Assembly: GCF_009711165.2 (NCBI RefSeq)
Contig: NZ_WMID02000030.1
Span: 10,104 to 74,103 of the forward strand
Direction: 5' to 3'
Source of the DNA: Flavobacterium sp. MC2016-06
Lineage (GTDB): Bacteria; Bacteroidota; Bacteroidia; Flavobacteriales; Flavobacteriaceae
DNA length: 64,000 bases
The position numbers were made by a program, and so were the translations under genes. Numbering within the stretch: position 1 is the first letter of the stretch; each line of letters begins with the position of its first letter. A model generated the notes under the pieces. The model did no database searches, was not told where the DNA came from, and worked only from the letters and a program-made list of their open reading frames with translations. Below, in pieces: positions 25,443 to 34,455 of the stretch.

Positions 25443-26315
25443 TTATACATTCGTATTAATTGACATTAAATATTTTTTTGGAGTTGTGGCAAATTTTTTC
25501 TTGAATGCCGCTATAAAATGACTTCCGGTACTATAACCAATTTTCAATCCAACTTCATTTACATTATAAGAACCGCTGTCGAGTAGTTTTCTAGCAAAAT
25601 CCATTTTGTAATCAAATAGAAAGCCATAAACAGTATCGCCGTAAATTTGTTTAAAACCCATTTTTAGCTTCTTCAAAGTCAAACCAATTTCATCTGCCAA
25701 CTCTTGTAATCCGGGCGGTTCAGCCATATTAGCGATGATAATTTCTTTGGCTTTTCTGATTTTTAAAACGTTGTCTTCATCAATCAAAAACGGACATTGT
25801 TCTGCATTTGGATCTTCGGTTCTGTTGAAATACAAACTCAACAATTCGTACCCTTTTCCTTTATAATAAAGGTTTTTTATTGATGGATGAAGGTTATAAT
25901 GAAATAGCTGACTTAGTACAATTGCCATTGACGGACTGATATTTCCTTCGTTATAATACTTTTTGTCTTTATTATCTGGACTCAAAAAAGTAATATAATC
26001 GGCTTCTGCAGAAAACAACGCGTGAAATTTCTTGATCGATACAATTACAGAAATCACCCAAGAATTTGGAGAAAGCTCTAAATGAAGCGGTAATTCTTTC
26101 TGTGGATTGTACAAAAGCAATGATTTTTCTTCCTTCAATTCTAAAGAATATGTGCCTTCATTAAACAAAAATTTTGCATTGCCTTTTATCCCGAAATGAA
26201 ACTGTATCAGGCCACTACCAATTTCGCGCTGTGCAAAATAAGGTTCTAGACTGTCATTCTGAAAACGGATAAGCGTAAAGTCGTCTTCAATCTTTATAAT
26301 TTCTTGAGAACTCAT
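25443..26315 (-). CDS. AraC-family transcriptional regulator
   Basis: The start at 26315 (MSSQEIIKIEDD) is preferred; the longer frame would run into the divergent promoter. 290 residues with an N-terminal cupin-like sensing half (about 1-180) and a C-terminal double helix-turn-helix (about 195-290): GLQELADEIGLTLKKLKMGFKQIYG and VNEVGLKIGYSTGSHFIAAFKKKFATTPKKY, both typical of AraC/XylS. It is divergent from hemA over about 227 bases and so could control heme synthesis; this is inference from position. A small secreted protein gene follows 4 bases downstream. Confidence 0.9.
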   Translation of the reverse strand: MSSQEIIKIEDDFTLIRFQNDSLEPYFAQREIGSGLIQFHFGIKGNAKFLFNEGTYSLELKEEKSLLLYNPQKELPLHLELSPNSWVISVIVSIKKFHALFSAEADYITFLSPDNKDKKYYNEGNISPSMAIVLSQLFHYNLHPSIKNLYYKGKGYELLSLYFNRTEDPNAEQCPFLIDEDNVLKIRKAKEIIIANMAEPPGLQELADEIGLTLKKLKMGFKQIYGDTVYGFLFDYKMDFARKLLDSGSYNVNEVGLKIGYSTGSHFIAAFKKKFATTPKKYLMSINTNV

Positions 26316-26542
26316 AGCGATATTTTTTTGAAAGATAAATGGAAAGAAATGTAATTTATTATTTAGAATGACTCTAAACAAAATATTTCTAACAACTTGA
26401 TTTTGCTACAAAAATAATCCTTTTTGCATAAAAACAGACGTTTAGAAACAAAAAAACATTTAGCGACACAAATAGTACTTTGAGCGTTACTTTTATAAAC
26501 TCTATAATAATAATTTTGTTCCACTTTTATGAAAGTGAATTT

Positions 26543-27793
26543 ATGGAAAACAATAACGTACCGAAACACCTATATTTTTATTCAGTTGGTCTGAGTTATA
26601 AAAAAGCTGATGCTGAGGTAAGAGGTCAATTTAGTTTGGATGCAGCTGCCAAAACGCGTTTGCTGGAACAAGCTAAAAACGAAGGAATAGAAAGCTTAAT
26701 TGTCACTTCGACTTGCAACAGAACCGAGATCTACGGTTTTGCAGAACACCCATTTCAATTAATAAAACTAATTTGCGATAATAGTAAAGGTTCTGTTGAC
26801 TCTTTTCAGAAAGTTGGTTTTGTCTATAAAAATCAAGAAGCAATCAATCATATGTTTCGCGTAGGAACTGGTTTAGACAGTCAGATTCTTGGAGATTTTG
26901 AAATTATTTCTCAAATCAAGACGAGTTTTGCTCATTCAAAATCAATGAATTTAGTGAATTCTTTTCTTGAAAGATTGGTTAATTCGGTAATTCAAGCCAG
27001 CAAAAAAATAAAAACAGATACTGAGATTAGTTCAGGAGCAACTTCTGTTTCTTTTGCTTCTGTGCAATACATTCTTAAAAATGTTGAGGACATTAGTAAC
27101 AAAAATATCCTATTGTTCGGAACTGGGAAAATTGGAAGAAATACTTGCGAAAATCTAGTAAAACATACTAAAAACGAACATATTACTTTAATCAACAGAA
27201 CAAAAGATAAAGCGGAGAAATTGGCTGGAAAATTGAATCTGATTGTTAAAGATTATTCAGAGTTACATCTTGAACTTCAAAAAGCCGATGTTGTTGTTGT
27301 AGCAACTGGCGCGCAAAACCCAACAGTTGACAAAGCAATCTTAAATCTTAAAAAACCTTTATTGATTTTAGATTTGTCTATTCCTAAAAACGTACACGAA
27401 AATGTAGAGGAATTAGAGGGCGTTACTTTAATTCACATGGATTATTTGTCTCAATTGACAGACGAAACTTTAGAAAACCGCAAACTGCACATTCCTGCTG
27501 CCGAAGAAATTATCGAAGAAATCAAAGAAGAGTTTACAACTTGGATGAAAGGACGCAAATTTGCACCTACTATAAATGCTTTAAAAGAAAAACTGAATGC
27601 CATCAAAAATTCAGAATTAGACTTTCAAAGCAGAAAAATAACCGATTTTAATGAAGCACAAGCTGAAATCATCAGCAATAGAATCATTCAAAAAATCACT
27701 ACTCATTTCGCCAATCATTTAAAAGACGACGACACCATGGTCGATGAAAGCATCGAATGGATCGAAAAAGTCTTCAAAATAAAAGCATCTTAA
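26543..27793 (+). CDS. hemA: Glutamyl-tRNA reductase
   Basis: I start at 26543 (MENNNVPKHLYFYS); the upstream in-frame ATG lies in the leader, where TAATTTTG (26511-26518) is a plausible -7 element. The 416-residue product has the catalytic Cys58 in TSTCNRTEIYGF, the NADPH domain with FGTGKIGRNTCENL, and the C-terminal dimerisation helix. It reduces glutamyl-tRNA to glutamate-1-semialdehyde, the first step of C5 heme synthesis. hemL, which uses this product, is not in the window. It is the first gene of the plus-strand heme run, divergent from an AraC regulator. Confidence 0.96.
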   Translation: MENNNVPKHLYFYSVGLSYKKADAEVRGQFSLDAAAKTRLLEQAKNEGIESLIVTSTCNRTEIYGFAEHPFQLIKLICDNSKGSVDSFQKVGFVYKNQEAINHMFRVGTGLDSQILGDFEIISQIKTSFAHSKSMNLVNSFLERLVNSVIQASKKIKTDTEISSGATSVSFASVQYILKNVEDISNKNILLFGTGKIGRNTCENLVKHTKNEHITLINRTKDKAEKLAGKLNLIVKDYSELHLELQKADVVVVATGAQNPTVDKAILNLKKPLLILDLSIPKNVHENVEELEGVTLIHMDYLSQLTDETLENRKLHIPAAEEIIEEIKEEFTTWMKGRKFAPTINALKEKLNAIKNSELDFQSRKITDFNEAQAEIISNRIIQKITTHFANHLKDDDTMVDESIEWIEKVFKIKAS

Positions 27794-27799
27794 GTTTTT

Positions 27800-27932
27800 T
27801 TACCATTAAGATATTAAGTTAATTAAGCTTTGTGGTTAAAAAATCAATGAAAGTGAATCATTAAGACATAAGAATTAATTAAACTTTGTGTTTACAAAGA
27901 CAACCTTAACTTTCTTAATATCTTAATGGTAA
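27800..27932. repeat. Inverted repeat between hemA and GxxExxY gene
   Basis: 19-base perfect arms at 27800-27818 and 27914-27932 (TTACCATTAAGATATTAAG and complement). Inner degenerate copies (CATTAAGACATAAG, 27859-27872) fill the 95-base loop. It ends 15 bases before the GxxExxY start. Confidence 0.8.
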
Positions 27933-27947
27933 AAAATAAAAAGTTCA

Positions 27948-28352
27948 ATGACAAAAAAAGAGGTTACGCAATTAGCTTATGAAATTACAGGTTTTGCCAT
28001 AAAAGTGCATAAAGCTTTAGGTCCTGGATTATTAGAAAGCATTTATGAGCAATGTCTAAAATATGAATTAGAACAAAACGGATATAATGTTAAACAACAA
28101 CTATCTGTAAAAATAGATTATTATGATCTTGAGTTAGAATCAGATTTAAGAATCGATTTATTGGTTAATGATTGTGTTGTTGTAGAATTAAAAGCAATAG
28201 AAAATCTATTACCAATTCATGAAGCACAATTGTTAACTTACATGAAATTATTACAAAGACCCCAAGGATTATTAATTAATTTTAATACTCTAAATATAAC
28301 AAAATCAATGAAACCGTTAGTGAATGATCATTTTGCAAGATTAATAGATTAG
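27948..28352 (+). CDS. GxxExxY protein, PD-(D/E)XK nuclease fold
   Basis: 134 residues. The name motif is Gly27-x-x-Glu30-x-x-Tyr33 (GPGLLESIYEQCL). A nuclease-like core follows: Asp70 in DLRIDLL, then Glu80-Leu-Lys82 in VVVELKAIE, and Gln94 in HEAQLLTYMKLL, which fits the D...ExK...Q pattern of PD-(D/E)XK enzymes. Biological function is unknown in the family. It lies between hemA and hemC and is bracketed by ATTAAG-type repeats on both sides, which suggests a small mobile cassette that has entered the heme operon. It has no heme role that I can see. Confidence 0.88.
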   Translation: MTKKEVTQLAYEITGFAIKVHKALGPGLLESIYEQCLKYELEQNGYNVKQQLSVKIDYYDLELESDLRIDLLVNDCVVVELKAIENLLPIHEAQLLTYMKLLQRPQGLLINFNTLNITKSMKPLVNDHFARLID

Positions 28353-28379
28353 TCAGCTTCATTAACTTAAAAAAATCAA

Positions 28380-28415
28380 CCCAAAGCTTAATGAATCTTA
28401 ATGTCTTAATGGTTC
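28380..28415. repeat. ATTAAG repeat after GxxExxY gene
   Basis: CTTAATGAATCTTAATGTC and TTAATGG follow the stop by about 30 bases. The unit matches the right arm of the inverted repeat on the 5' side of the gene (CTTAATATCTTAATGG), so the gene is bracketed by the same family. Confidence 0.65.
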
Positions 28416-28449
28416 AAAAAAAGCCAAAGCATGATTTTAAAAAATAAAA

Positions 28450-29376
28450 ATGGCAGAAAAAACAATACGAATAGGAACGCGCGATAGCGAATTGGCACTT
28501 TGGCAAGCTCATACCGTTGAGAAACAATTAAACGACTTAGGTTACAAAACAACAATTGTTGCGGTAAAATCTACAGGCGATATTATTTTAGACAAACCGC
28601 TTTACGAACTTGGCATTACCGGAATTTTCACCAAAACACTAGACATTGCAATGATTAACGGCGATATTGATATTGCTGTTCATTCAATGAAAGATGTTCC
28701 AACGGCTTTGCCAAAAGGTATTGTTCAAGCAGCAGTTTTAGAAAGAGCCAATGTTTTAGACATTTTAGTTCACAAAGGAAATTCTGATTTTACAAATAAA
28801 GAAAGCACCATTGCGACCGGAAGTTTACGCCGTCAGGCAATGTGGCTTCACAAATACCCAAATCATACTGTTGTTGATTTACGTGGAAACGTAAATACGC
28901 GTATGCAGAAATTACAAGAAAACAACTGGGACGGTGCTGTTTTTGCTGCTGCTGGTTTGGAGCGCATTAACCTAAAACCAGAAAACGTTATTGATTTAGA
29001 TTGGATGATTCCCGCTCCGGCACAAGGAGCAATGCTTGTTGTAGCAATGGAAAATGACAATTATACTTTGGATGCTTTATCACAATTGAATCATATTGAA
29101 ACTGAAATTTGCACCTATATCGAACGTCAGTTTTTGCGAACTCTTGAAGGTGGTTGCACGGCGCCAATTGGAGCTTTAGTAAAATATAATGAAGACGAAG
29201 ACACGCTTCATTTTCAAGGTGTTTTACTTTCTATTGATGGAAAACAAAAATTAGAAATCAATAAAACGGTTGACATTTCAGAGTGGAAAAAACTAGGTTT
29301 CCACGCAGCACAGGAAATCCTGAACGATGGCGGAACCGAATTGATGAAAACTATTAAAGATTCACTGAAAAAATAA
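28450..29376 (+). CDS. hemC: Porphobilinogen deaminase (hydroxymethylbilane synthase)
   Basis: 308 residues. The sequence starts MAEKTIRIGTRDSELALWQAH, has the catalytic Asp segment DIAVHSMKDVPTALP, the arginine-rich ATGSLRRQAMWLHKYP, and cofactor Cys236 in EGGCTAPIGA, which carries the dipyrromethane. It joins four porphobilinogen units. Its TAA overlaps the hemD ATG by one base, so translation is coupled. Confidence 0.97.
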   Translation: MAEKTIRIGTRDSELALWQAHTVEKQLNDLGYKTTIVAVKSTGDIILDKPLYELGITGIFTKTLDIAMINGDIDIAVHSMKDVPTALPKGIVQAAVLERANVLDILVHKGNSDFTNKESTIATGSLRRQAMWLHKYPNHTVVDLRGNVNTRMQKLQENNWDGAVFAAAGLERINLKPENVIDLDWMIPAPAQGAMLVVAMENDNYTLDALSQLNHIETEICTYIERQFLRTLEGGCTAPIGALVKYNEDEDTLHFQGVLLSIDGKQKLEINKTVDISEWKKLGFHAAQEILNDGGTELMKTIKDSLKK

Positions 29377-30041
29377 TGGCAAAGTCAATTCAAATATTAT
29401 CTACAAAAAAGCTTTCGAGCGTTCAAAAACAGGAATTAGTAAAAGCTGGTTTTGAAGTTACAGAAGCAGATTTTATTCAAACAGAAAACAAACCTTTTGA
29501 GATTAAAAACCTCAACGACAATTTGATATTTACGAGTCAAAATGCAGTTCACAGCGTTTTATCTCAACCAAATTGGGAAGATTTAAAATCTAAAAATGTA
29601 TTTTGTGTTGGATTAAAAACAAAGATTCTTTTATCTGAAAGTGGCTTTAATGTTGTGGCTTATACCGGTTATGCTTCAGATTTAGCCGAAATCATCACTT
29701 TGATTTACCGAACAGAAAGTTATACTTTTTTCAGCGGAAACCTTCGCAGAGAAACATTACCAAAAGCTTTAAAAGACGCTGATGTAAAATTTAATGAGAT
29801 TCAGGTTTACGATACTTCTTTAACGCCTCAAAAAATAAAAACTTCGGTTGAAGCTATTTTGTTTTTCAGTCCGTCTGGTGTTGAGAGTTATTTAAAAGAG
29901 AATACTATCAAAAAAGAAACTTGCTTTTGTATTGGAGAAACTACAGCGCAAGCATTAGAAAAAATCACAAAAAACATCATAATCGCGGATCAACAAAGTG
30001 TTGAAGACGTAATTGAAGATGTAATCAACGAATATAAATAA
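29376..30041 (+). CDS. hemD: Uroporphyrinogen-III synthase
   Basis: 221 residues. It begins MAKSIQILSTKKLSS and has the HemD-type two-domain layout with NLIFTSQNAVHSVL, YTFFSGNLRRETLPKAL and AILFFSPSGVESYL. The final helix has CFCIGETTAQALEK. HemD closes hydroxymethylbilane into uroporphyrinogen III with ring-D inversion. Sequence conservation of the family is poor, but the 1-base overlap with hemC and hemE downstream make the call firm. A pair of CCTACAAGG palindromes follows within 15 bases. Confidence 0.94.
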   Translation: MAKSIQILSTKKLSSVQKQELVKAGFEVTEADFIQTENKPFEIKNLNDNLIFTSQNAVHSVLSQPNWEDLKSKNVFCVGLKTKILLSESGFNVVAYTGYASDLAEIITLIYRTESYTFFSGNLRRETLPKALKDADVKFNEIQVYDTSLTPQKIKTSVEAILFFSPSGVESYLKENTIKKETCFCIGETTAQALEKITKNIIIADQQSVEDVIEDVINEYK

Positions 30042-30055
30042 CAATCCTATTATCT

Positions 30056-30132
30056 CCTACAAGGTTTCCAAAACCTTGTAGGTGTTAAACAATCCAATAA
30101 CAATACCTACAAGGTTTTGGAAACCTTGCAGG
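30056..30132. repeat. Two 27-base palindromes between hemD and hemE
   Basis: 30056-30082 and 30106-30132 each have 12-base arms (CCTACAAGGTTT / AAACCTTGTAGG) around a 3-base centre, CCA in the first and TGG in the second, so they lie in opposite orientations. The second has one arm change (TGCAGG). The same element is at 31189-31215, past hemE. In RNA each forms a GC-containing hairpin and may be a processing site. Confidence 0.85.
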
Positions 30133-30147
30133 ATAAATAAACAAGAC

Positions 30148-31173
30148 ATGTTAAAAAACGATCTATTTCTAAAAGCATTAAAAGGAGAAACTGTTCAACG
30201 TCCGCCAGTATGGATGATGCGTCAGGCAGGAAGATATTTACCAGAATTTAGAGCTTTGCGTGATAAATATGATTTCTTTACGCGTTGTGAAACTCCAGAA
30301 TTGGCTGCAGAAATTACGGTTCAACCAATTCGCAGAATTGCTCCAGATGCCGCTATTTTATTTTCAGATATTTTGGTAGTACCACGCGCAATGGGAATTC
30401 ACGTTGAATTGAAAGATAACTTGGGACCAATTATTCCAGATCCAATTCGTACAATGGAGCAAGTAAATCAGGTTTTTGTTCCAGATGTAAATGAAACTTT
30501 AGGTTACGTTTTTGACGCTGTTAAATTGACTAAAGAAATGTTGAACGACGAAGTGCCATTAATTGGTTTCGCTGGTTCGCCTTGGACAATTTTCTGTTAT
30601 GCTGTTGAAGGAAAAGGTTCTAAAAGCTTTGACACTGCAAAAGGATTCTGTTTTTCAAATCCAGTTGCGGCACATACTTTATTACAAAAAATTACAGATA
30701 CGACTATTTTATATTTAAAAGAAAAAGTAAACGCTGGTGTTGATGCCGTTCAGATTTTTGATTCTTGGGGAGGAATGCTTTCTCCTGTTGATTATCAAGA
30801 GTTTTCATGGAAATATATTAATCAAATCGTTGAAGCATTGGCAGAAGTTACTCCGGTTATTGTTTTCGGAAAAGGATGTTGGTTTGCCTTAAACGAAATG
30901 GGTAAAAGTAAAGCTTCAGGTATTGGTGTAGACTGGACTTGTTCTGCAAGAAATGCTCGTTATTTATCTGGAGGGCAAAAAACGCTTCAAGGAAACTTTG
31001 ATCCATCAAGATTGCTTTCTCCAATTCCAACCATCAAAAAAATGGTTCACGAAATGATTGACGAGTTCGGAAAAGACAAATACATTGTAAATTTAGGTCA
31101 CGGTATTTTACCACATATCCCAGTAGATCACGCCAAAGCGTTTATTGACGCGGTGAAAGAATACGGGAATTAA
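30148..31173 (+). CDS. hemE: Uroporphyrinogen decarboxylase
   Basis: I start at 30148 ([14 protein letters not shown]), since the longer frame starts inside the palindrome. 341 residues with the catalytic N-terminal motif [49 protein letters not shown] and DPSRL...HGILPH at the C-terminus. It converts uroporphyrinogen III to coproporphyrinogen III in the cytosol. hemF, the next enzyme, is 3.3 kb downstream with four other genes between, so it is unclear whether one transcript spans the whole run. Confidence 0.97.
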   Translation: MLKNDLFLKALKGETVQRPPVWMMRQAGRYLPEFRALRDKYDFFTRCETPELAAEITVQPIRRIAPDAAILFSDILVVPRAMGIHVELKDNLGPIIPDPIRTMEQVNQVFVPDVNETLGYVFDAVKLTKEMLNDEVPLIGFAGSPWTIFCYAVEGKGSKSFDTAKGFCFSNPVAAHTLLQKITDTTILYLKEKVNAGVDAVQIFDSWGGMLSPVDYQEFSWKYINQIVEALAEVTPVIVFGKGCWFALNEMGKSKASGIGVDWTCSARNARYLSGGQKTLQGNFDPSRLLSPIPTIKKMVHEMIDEFGKDKYIVNLGHGILPHIPVDHAKAFIDAVKEYGN

Positions 31174-31188
31174 TATTTAGTTCTACTT

Positions 31189-31215
31189 CCTGCAAGGTTT
31201 CCAAAACCTTGTAGG
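31189..31215. repeat. 27-base palindrome after hemE (third copy)
   Basis: Arms CCTGCAAGGTTT and AAACCTTGTAGG with CCA in the centre. The same element flanks hemE on its 5' side. It lies 16 bases after the hemE stop. Confidence 0.85.
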
Positions 31216-31227
31216 AAATACATTTTA

Positions 31228-31626
31228 ATGAGAATAGAACCCGAAATTAAAATCAATCAAGATTCTATGAAAGAAACACATATTACTGATATTGAAAAAG
31301 TAGAACCTAATTTTATTGGTTTTAATATATTTGTTTTATTTGTTTTTATCATTTGGTGGTACAATGTTATTAGCTCGATCGTTTTTCATCATTATTCTTT
31401 ATCAGGTGAAAAGCAAATCTTTGAAATATTTCTTTATGCTACAGGTTCATTTGGTTTACCATTATTATATACTTTTTATATTTTAGCTCACATCCAATAC
31501 GCCAAAATAAAGAAACAGTCTCTATATTTCAAACTTATAGGATTGACTTGGTTACCAACAATAATTGCTTTAATCGCATTTATTTATATTCAATCAACAA
31601 TTGACAATCGGGTATATTTCGAATAA
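31228..31626 (+). CDS. Hypothetical membrane protein
   Basis: 132 residues with three predicted helices (about 31-50, 68-92, 105-126) and charged ends. The start could also be Met14 (MKETHITDIEK). No motif is recognised. It is the first of four genes that separate hemE from hemF. Confidence 0.55.
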   Translation: MRIEPEIKINQDSMKETHITDIEKVEPNFIGFNIFVLFVFIIWWYNVISSIVFHHYSLSGEKQIFEIFLYATGSFGLPLLYTFYILAHIQYAKIKKQSLYFKLIGLTWLPTIIALIAFIYIQSTIDNRVYFE

Positions 31627-31649
31627 AAAACAACTCATACGAAAATAAA

Positions 31650-32027
31650 ATGCTCAACAAAGGTTTACAAGACGAAGAAAAAATTAGAATCGACAATGTA
31701 TTAAAGACATTGCGAACTATCGTTTTTGTACCTCAGCCATTAAGCAGTTCAGCAAAGATTGATATTGAAAATCAATTGAAAGATTTTGGCTTGAATATCA
31801 AAACTTTAGTTGATTATCAGAATGAAGAATTGATTACATTATTAATTCGTCTTCATTTCGATTGGGATCAAATGGAGCAATTTGCTGACTTTTTAATGGA
31901 ATTTTCTAAAGCTAAAAACTACAACTTTCAAGAAAAAGCTTTAGCCATTTATCAATACATTCAACAGGAAAGCAAAGTCTTTTCTTTCGGAATCAATACT
32001 AAAATCGCTTCCGCTAAAAACAAATAG
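31650..32027 (+). CDS. Hypothetical soluble protein
   Basis: 125 residues, helix-rich, no signal or membrane segment. It has an amphipathic pattern with LHFDWDQMEQFADFLMEF in the middle. I cannot assign a family. It ends 2 bases before the acetyltransferase gene, so the two are likely cotranscribed. Confidence 0.6.
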   Translation: MLNKGLQDEEKIRIDNVLKTLRTIVFVPQPLSSSAKIDIENQLKDFGLNIKTLVDYQNEELITLLIRLHFDWDQMEQFADFLMEFSKAKNYNFQEKALAIYQYIQQESKVFSFGINTKIASAKNK

Positions 32028-32029
32028 AG

Positions 32030-32575
32030 ATGAGTTTTACAGATTGGAAAATAGACCGAATTGAAAATATTATTCCCGAAGAGTTTTATCAACTTATAGA
32101 CAAGAATAGACATCATATAGGAAAGACTTTTCCCGTAACCTTATCTGATTGTGACACTTATCAAAAAACCGAAGATTTCATTAACTTCTGTATTGACAAA
32201 GAAAAAAACAAAGAAGGTTATTATTTTTACGCCAAAGATTTAAAAACCAATACTTTAATTGGTTATCTGTGTATAAAAAGCATCCATTTAAGAATTTCAA
32301 AATGTGAATTTGGTTATTTTACGGATGAAGATTATCAAGGAAAAGGAGTTACATCAAAAATGGTTTCTACAGCACTTGATTTTAGTTTCAATGAATTGAT
32401 GATGAACAAGGTTTTCATCTGTACTTCAGAAATTAATTTGGCAAGCCAGCGAATTGCATTAAAACATAACTTTAAACAAGAAGGAATTTTACGAGACGAA
32501 TTTAGAAACGGTGACGGCACTTTGCAAAATACCGTTTATTTCGGCTTGATTAAATCAGAATATAATGAAAGATAA
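32030..32575 (+). CDS. GNAT-family acetyltransferase (RimJ/RimL-like)
   Basis: 181 residues. The acetyl-CoA binding stretch is FGYFTDEDYQGKGVTSKMVSTAL (about 93-115), with the Q-x-x-GxG/A-type loop, and a late CTSEINLASQRIALKHNFKQEG helix-loop matching RimJ/RimL/SpeG relatives. It would transfer an acetyl group to an amine or N-terminus; the substrate is unknown. It starts 2 bases after the preceding hypothetical gene. Confidence 0.85.
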   Translation: MSFTDWKIDRIENIIPEEFYQLIDKNRHHIGKTFPVTLSDCDTYQKTEDFINFCIDKEKNKEGYYFYAKDLKTNTLIGYLCIKSIHLRISKCEFGYFTDEDYQGKGVTSKMVSTALDFSFNELMMNKVFICTSEINLASQRIALKHNFKQEGILRDEFRNGDGTLQNTVYFGLIKSEYNER

Positions 32576-32601
32576 AATTTATTAAACAGAATTATTCCTA
32601 A

Positions 32602-34446
32602 ATGAGAAAATTATTATTCTTTTTTGTTTTTTTGTTTTGTTTCAAAAGTTACTCTCAAAATTCTTTGAAAAAAGATAGTATTACAATTTCTAATTATATA
32701 AAAAAGCAAAAACTTTTAAGTAAAAACCCTGAAATTTTAGTAATTAAAGATAAAAAATGGGTAGACTTAATTAATAATTATTCAAACTCAAAGCAAAAAC
32801 TAATCAATAATAAGCTTCTAAAAAAGTTAAAAAATGAATCAATAGCAGTACGATTTAAACAAAATGATCCATCTGTAAATTCCGAAATCATTACAATTAT
32901 AAAAAAAGGAAATAACGACTCTATAAATAAACTTTTCAGAGAATTAATATCTTATTCATTCAATAATAAACCAAAACAAATAGACAATAATTTAAAACTA
33001 CTGCTATTTGAATCTATCAATAATCCTGAACTTGAAACTTCTACTGCCTTTATGATTTCCAGTTTAAAAATAGATGGTTTTGAAAAAATTATTGAAAACT
33101 TGTTGTTATCTGGAAAATCAGTTGATGAGATAACATTGTTTTATTGTTTAAAAGATTCTAATAATTCAAATACAATTGATTATATAATCAATTCAGTTCT
33201 TAATACAAATAAACATATAAATGAAAAAAAATTATTTAACAAAAAATTCATTAGCACATTAGATATAATAATATGTAACAAGAAAGGGAATGATGTTTTA
33301 AAAGAAAAATCATTATCGTTTTGCATTCAACTGTTAGATAAATACCCAATAACACTTGAGCTTCTAAACAAAAGTTCAATACGTGCTTACCAAAACAGAG
33401 AGCCCTTTTTATTGGGAGGAGACTTTGAAAATCAACTTGGCATTTTGTATTTATTAATTAAGAATAATGATCAACGAATAATACCTTTTTTAAAATTACT
33501 TCAAAAATTAGGCGTCAAAGACAACATACAATTTGATTTCTTATTTTGGAAATTTGATGAGGATAAATCAGACGCGGTTTTTAACAAATTATTATCCGAT
33601 TTTCAGTATTATTTTTCAATGGTTTATGAATTAGATCGAAAAGATATTTTATTGAATGATGACAATCTTATGATCAAAGTTTTAAGTAATTTTGAAAAAA
33701 CACCAACATTTGCAGGAATGGAACACCAAGTTTTCATCGGATGGAATATTGGTCATATAAGGTATCTAATGACCGTTTTCTATAAATTAGATAAATCTAA
33801 ATTTTTAACTATTTTAAATAATTCAATAAAATCTCCAGAAGACAAAAATTTATTTATCAAAATCTATGAAGAGTATAATCGATCGAGTATTGATTCTTAT
33901 ATTTTGAATCAAAAACTTTACACAAATACCTCAAATAAATATGATAATTTTGATACTGGCGTTTATTTAAGTAAAAGAAAAATTGATCTATGCAATTCAT
34001 TTCTAAATGATATGAAAATTGCAGATTATAAAATCATTGAAAGTTACAGTCCTGAATATGAAGACAACTTTGAGAAAACAATCTATTTAAAAAATTTCTT
34101 AAATGTTATTAAAAATCATTCAAATAATGAATTAAAAAACATGGATTATTTCTTTGAAAACGTATACAAGAAAAGTAATGACGAAAGTTCAGATTACGAT
34201 GAGAAATTTGAATCTAACTGTTATATAACATTCCAAAATATGGTATACTTCATCAAAGTGAATGAAAAAATAGATGCAAGAAAACTAGTTATGAATCGCA
34301 TTTCTGAAAAGCTTTTAAACTCAATAAAAAGTTCAAATCATTTTGTTGAATTAGATTTCTGGAAAGTAAATAACTCATCAATTTATACTTTCGGAAATCC
34401 AGACATTGTAAATGGTATTTTAAGTAAATATGATTTTAAAAATTAA
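32602..34446 (+). CDS. Large secreted protein of unknown function, AT-rich gene
   Basis: 614 residues with a signal peptide (MRKLLFFFVFLFCFKSYSQ, cleaved about residue 19). The rest is helical, rich in Lys, Asn and Ile, with no repeated motif or catalytic signature that I recognise; long helical stretches might be HEAT/ARM-like repeats but I cannot confirm it. Its base composition is visibly more AT-rich than the heme genes at either side, which hints at later arrival. It lies 9 bases before hemF on the same strand, so hemF may depend on a promoter inside or upstream of it. Confidence 0.7.
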   Translation: MRKLLFFFVFLFCFKSYSQNSLKKDSITISNYIKKQKLLSKNPEILVIKDKKWVDLINNYSNSKQKLINNKLLKKLKNESIAVRFKQNDPSVNSEIITIIKKGNNDSINKLFRELISYSFNNKPKQIDNNLKLLLFESINNPELETSTAFMISSLKIDGFEKIIENLLLSGKSVDEITLFYCLKDSNNSNTIDYIINSVLNTNKHINEKKLFNKKFISTLDIIICNKKGNDVLKEKSLSFCIQLLDKYPITLELLNKSSIRAYQNREPFLLGGDFENQLGILYLLIKNNDQRIIPFLKLLQKLGVKDNIQFDFLFWKFDEDKSDAVFNKLLSDFQYYFSMVYELDRKDILLNDDNLMIKVLSNFEKTPTFAGMEHQVFIGWNIGHIRYLMTVFYKLDKSKFLTILNNSIKSPEDKNLFIKIYEEYNRSSIDSYILNQKLYTNTSNKYDNFDTGVYLSKRKIDLCNSFLNDMKIADYKIIESYSPEYEDNFEKTIYLKNFLNVIKNHSNNELKNMDYFFENVYKKSNDESSDYDEKFESNCYITFQNMVYFIKVNEKIDARKLVMNRISEKLLNSIKSSNHFVELDFWKVNNSSIYTFGNPDIVNGILSKYDFKN

Positions 34447-34455
34447 TTATTACAC

